Positions 24,822 to 26,178 of a stretch of 26,178 nt of DNA are shown here, in pieces. The stretch's first letter is position 1. Every line of letters starts with the position of its first letter. The translations under genes were made by a program, and so were the position numbers. This stretch comes from Bacteroides sp. CAG:530 (lineage in GTDB: Bacteria; Bacteroidota; Bacteroidia; Bacteroidales; Bacteroidaceae), in the NCBI GenBank assembly GCA_000434735.1, contig FR881181.1, positions 1-26,178 of the forward strand. The letters are read 5' to 3'. The notes beneath the pieces are model-generated. The model did no database searches. It saw only the letters and a program-made list of their open reading frames with translations, and was not told the DNA's origin.

Positions 24822-25775
24822 ATGGAAAAGATTTGTTGGAAGGGTCACGCCTCTATGCTTGGGGCGAACACTATGTGGGGACTGATGTCGCCAATCTCTA
24901 AATTTGTGATGTTGGGTGGCGCTGTCACTCCGCTTGTAGTTACCGACTTGCGTATATTCGGTGCGATGATTCTGTTTTGGGTCGTGTCGTTCTTCCGTAA
25001 GCCGGAGCATGTTGGTCATAAGGACTTGGCCAAGCTGTTCGGAGCGTCATTGTTGGCCATCGTTTTTAATCAGGGATGTTTTATCTTCGGTGTTAGTCTC
25101 AGTTCGCCGGGCGACGCGTCTATCATTACTACAAGTATGCCGCTTTGGGCTATGGTTTTGTCTGCTTTGATTCTGAAGGAGCCTATCACGGGTAAGAAGG
25201 TGCTGGGTATTGCGGCAGGTGCTTCGGGTGCGCTGTTGCTGATTCTGGGCAGTAGGTCTGTGGCGGCGTCTGCTACTAAAGATACGGCTATTTGGGGCGA
25301 CTTGCTGGTGCTTACCGCGCAGTGTAGTTATGCGCTGTATATAGTGTTGTTTAAGAATTTCGTGAGCAAGTATTCGCTTATCACCATTATGAAGTGGATG
25401 TTTACGTATGCTTTTATCTGCGTGTTGCCGTTTTCGGCTGATAGCTTGATGGCTACAGACTGGGCTGCGTTGCACTGGGCTGAGATTGGCGGATTGGCGT
25501 TTATCGTGGTGGGCGCTACGTTTGGATGCTATGTATTGGTGGTAGTTGGTCAGAAGACTTTGCGTCCTACCGTTGCAGGTATGTATAATTATATTCAGCC
25601 TGTAGTGGCGTGTATAGTTGCTATATGCTGGGGAATGGATTCGTTTAACATTACCAAGGGATTTGCTGTATTGCTTATCTTCGGTGGTGTGTATTTGGTG
25701 ACTTCCAGTCGTAGCCGTAAGGAGGTTGAGGCTTACGAGGCTAAGAAATTGCAGGAAGAGTCGGCTAAGAAATAG
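24822..25775 (+). CDS. EamA-family (drug/metabolite transporter superfamily) inner-membrane permease
   Basis: The 317-residue protein is almost entirely hydrophobic, with about ten predicted transmembrane helices in two EamA repeats (roughly 9-140 and 155-298). Typical motifs are present: MWGLMSPISKFVM at the start, SSPGDASIITTSMPLWAMVLSALILKEPITGKKVLG at the end of repeat one, and YIQPVVACIVAICWG in repeat two. It ends in a charged cytoplasmic tail (SRSRKEVEAYEAKK). Members move amino acids, nucleotide sugars or small metabolites, usually outward; the substrate cannot be told from sequence. It is divergent from the nagA-type pair, with a shared control region. The start ATG at 24822 is the only sensible one. 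Confidence 0.9.
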   Translation: MEKICWKGHASMLGANTMWGLMSPISKFVMLGGAVTPLVVTDLRIFGAMILFWVVSFFRKPEHVGHKDLAKLFGASLLAIVFNQGCFIFGVSLSSPGDASIITTSMPLWAMVLSALILKEPITGKKVLGIAAGASGALLLILGSRSVAASATKDTAIWGDLLVLTAQCSYALYIVLFKNFVSKYSLITIMKWMFTYAFICVLPFSADSLMATDWAALHWAEIGGLAFIVVGATFGCYVLVVVGQKTLRPTVAGMYNYIQPVVACIVAICWGMDSFNITKGFAVLLIFGGVYLVTSSRSRKEVEAYEAKKLQEESAKK

Positions 25776-25807
25776 GCGGCTTTGTGCGGTGCTTCACTTA
25801 TGGGCAT

Positions 25808-25832
25808 AAAAAAAGGAGCACCGCTGTACTCC
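25808..25832 (-). terminator. Intrinsic terminator of putative small RNA
   Basis: On the minus strand GGAGTAC-AGCG-GTGCTCC forms a 7 bp stem (one U-G pair) with a 4 nt loop, directly followed by seven T. It may also act weakly for the convergent transporter transcript by an alternative pairing of GCGGTGCT with AGCACCGC. Confidence 0.88.
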
Positions 25833-25870
25833 AACCTTTGTTAACCTTAAATCTAATACTATGAAAAACA
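25808..25870 (-). ncRNA. Putative small RNA, about 60 nt
   Basis: A minus-strand promoter with the Bacteroidetes consensus (see 25876-25906) predicts a start near 25870, and a strong intrinsic terminator ends at about 25808. The transcript would run GTGTTTTTCATAG... through TTAAGGTTAACAAAGG into the terminator hairpin. No sensible open reading frame lies in it. I believe similar promoter-plus-leader blocks recur in Bacteroides genomes, but this is recollection. A role as a trans-acting RNA, or as a 3'-end antisense to the transporter mRNA, is open. Confidence 0.6.
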
Positions 25871-25875
25871 CAGTG

Positions 25876-25906
25876 CAAAGATACGGACTTCTGGGTTTCT
25901 ACCAAA
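25876..25906 (-). promoter_or_regulatory. Consensus Bacteroidetes promoter, minus strand
   Basis: TATCTTTG (25876-25883, minus strand) matches TAnnTTTG exactly, and TTTG (25903-25906) lies 19 nt upstream, the expected spacing. This is the best promoter match in the window and it points toward no protein gene, only toward the terminator at 25808-25832. Confidence 0.8.
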
Positions 25907-25910
25907 TATT

Positions 25911-26054
25911 GCAAGCAATTTTGTGTGTTTTGTAACATGTTTTAAGGGTTTTGGGTTTCTCTATACTCTTTTTTACAGTTTATGTGTTCTTTGTTAATTG
26001 TGTTTTTGTATATGCCAAGACGCTTCGCTGTTGGCTTTTTCTTAGTGTTTATAT
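25911..26054. other. Gene-free, T-rich spacer with a small hairpin
   Basis: No coding sequence is convincing here. A hairpin GCCAA...TTGGC followed by TTTTT (about 26015-26041) could terminate plus-strand transcripts. The rest is T-rich and unremarkable. Confidence 0.45.
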
Positions 26055-26055
26055 G

Positions 26056-26093
26056 AAAAAAGAGGGTGTGTCAAAAACTAAAAAACGCCCTCT
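26056..26093 (-). terminator. Minus-strand intrinsic terminator for a gene beyond the window
   Basis: AGAGGGTG (26061-26068) pairs with CGCCCTCT (26086-26093) with one G-U pair. On the minus strand the stem is followed by TTTTTT, so it should end a transcript entering from the right edge. Confidence 0.65.
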
Positions 26094-26106
26094 ATATCCA
26101 ATTAAG

Positions 26107-26173
26107 AGAGTTGCAGTCTAATTCACCCTATAGTCATTTAAGACTAGTGTCAAAGCTAGTTCACTGCAACTCT
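26107..26173. repeat. Inverted repeat at right edge
   Basis: AGAGTTGCAGT (26107-26117) and ACTGCAACTCT (26163-26173) are perfect 11 bp inverted copies enclosing 45 bp. Inside are a second inverted pair TAGTC/GACTA (26131-26135, 26142-26146) and direct repeats CTAATTCAC / CTAGTTCAC (26118, 26156). It may be a structured RNA 3' end or the end of a mobile element continuing outside the window. Confidence 0.6.
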
Positions 26174-26178
26174 TCTTT

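Noticed and set aside
25861..25935. 24-codon plus-strand mini-ORF starting MKNTVQRYGLLG
   Set aside because: It overlaps the antisense of a consensus promoter (25876-25906), which explains its base pattern, and no ribosome site of note precedes it. A real small peptide is not fully excluded.

Overview
The window looks like chromosomal DNA of a gut Bacteroidales bacterium, most likely Bacteroides or Phocaeicola. The evidence is a SusC/SusD pair, a one-protein hybrid two-component regulator (HTCS), exported glycoside hydrolases and esterases, and several promoters of the Bacteroidetes type (TAnnTTTG at -7, TTTG near -33). No species call is made.

Left edge (1-864): a short array of 22-23 bp degenerate repeats, then the 3' remnant of a threonine-aldolase-like gene that has lost its start and its PLP-lysine region, then a bidirectional terminator. 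Next (865-3839) come two divergent exported hydrolases: a serine hydrolase of the class C beta-lactamase fold (minus) and a two-domain alpha/beta-hydrolase esterase (plus). A large HTCS gene (minus, 3909-7973) follows.

The core (8185-21777) is a polysaccharide-utilization-type operon on the plus strand: type B carboxylesterase lipoprotein, SusC, SusD, exported metallo-beta-lactamase-fold hydrolase, CE1-like esterase, and two GH3 beta-glucosidase-type enzymes. No endo-glycanase and no obvious SusE/F-type glycan-binding lipoprotein is visible, while esterase-type enzymes are abundant. The simplest inference is that the locus handles small acylated beta-glucosides or decorated oligosaccharides, deacylating them and then removing glucose, and not a long polysaccharide. 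SusC carries a single in-frame TGA (10912-10914), so import by this copy is probably lost unless the stop is an error or is read through. The same TTGAAC-N14-TTGAAC motif occurs in both divergent intergenic regions (2033-2058 and 8050-8075). This suggests that the HTCS controls both the core operon and the separate esterase at 2157, forming one regulon.

Right part (21778-26178): a bidirectional terminator, a small C-terminal gene remnant, two tandem diverged nagA-type deacetylases (minus), and a divergent EamA-family transporter (plus). Near the end, a minus-strand promoter with near-ideal spacing is followed about 60 nt later by a strong intrinsic terminator, which together look like a small RNA gene. 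The last 120 bases hold another minus-strand terminator and an inverted repeat that may belong to an element continuing outside the window.
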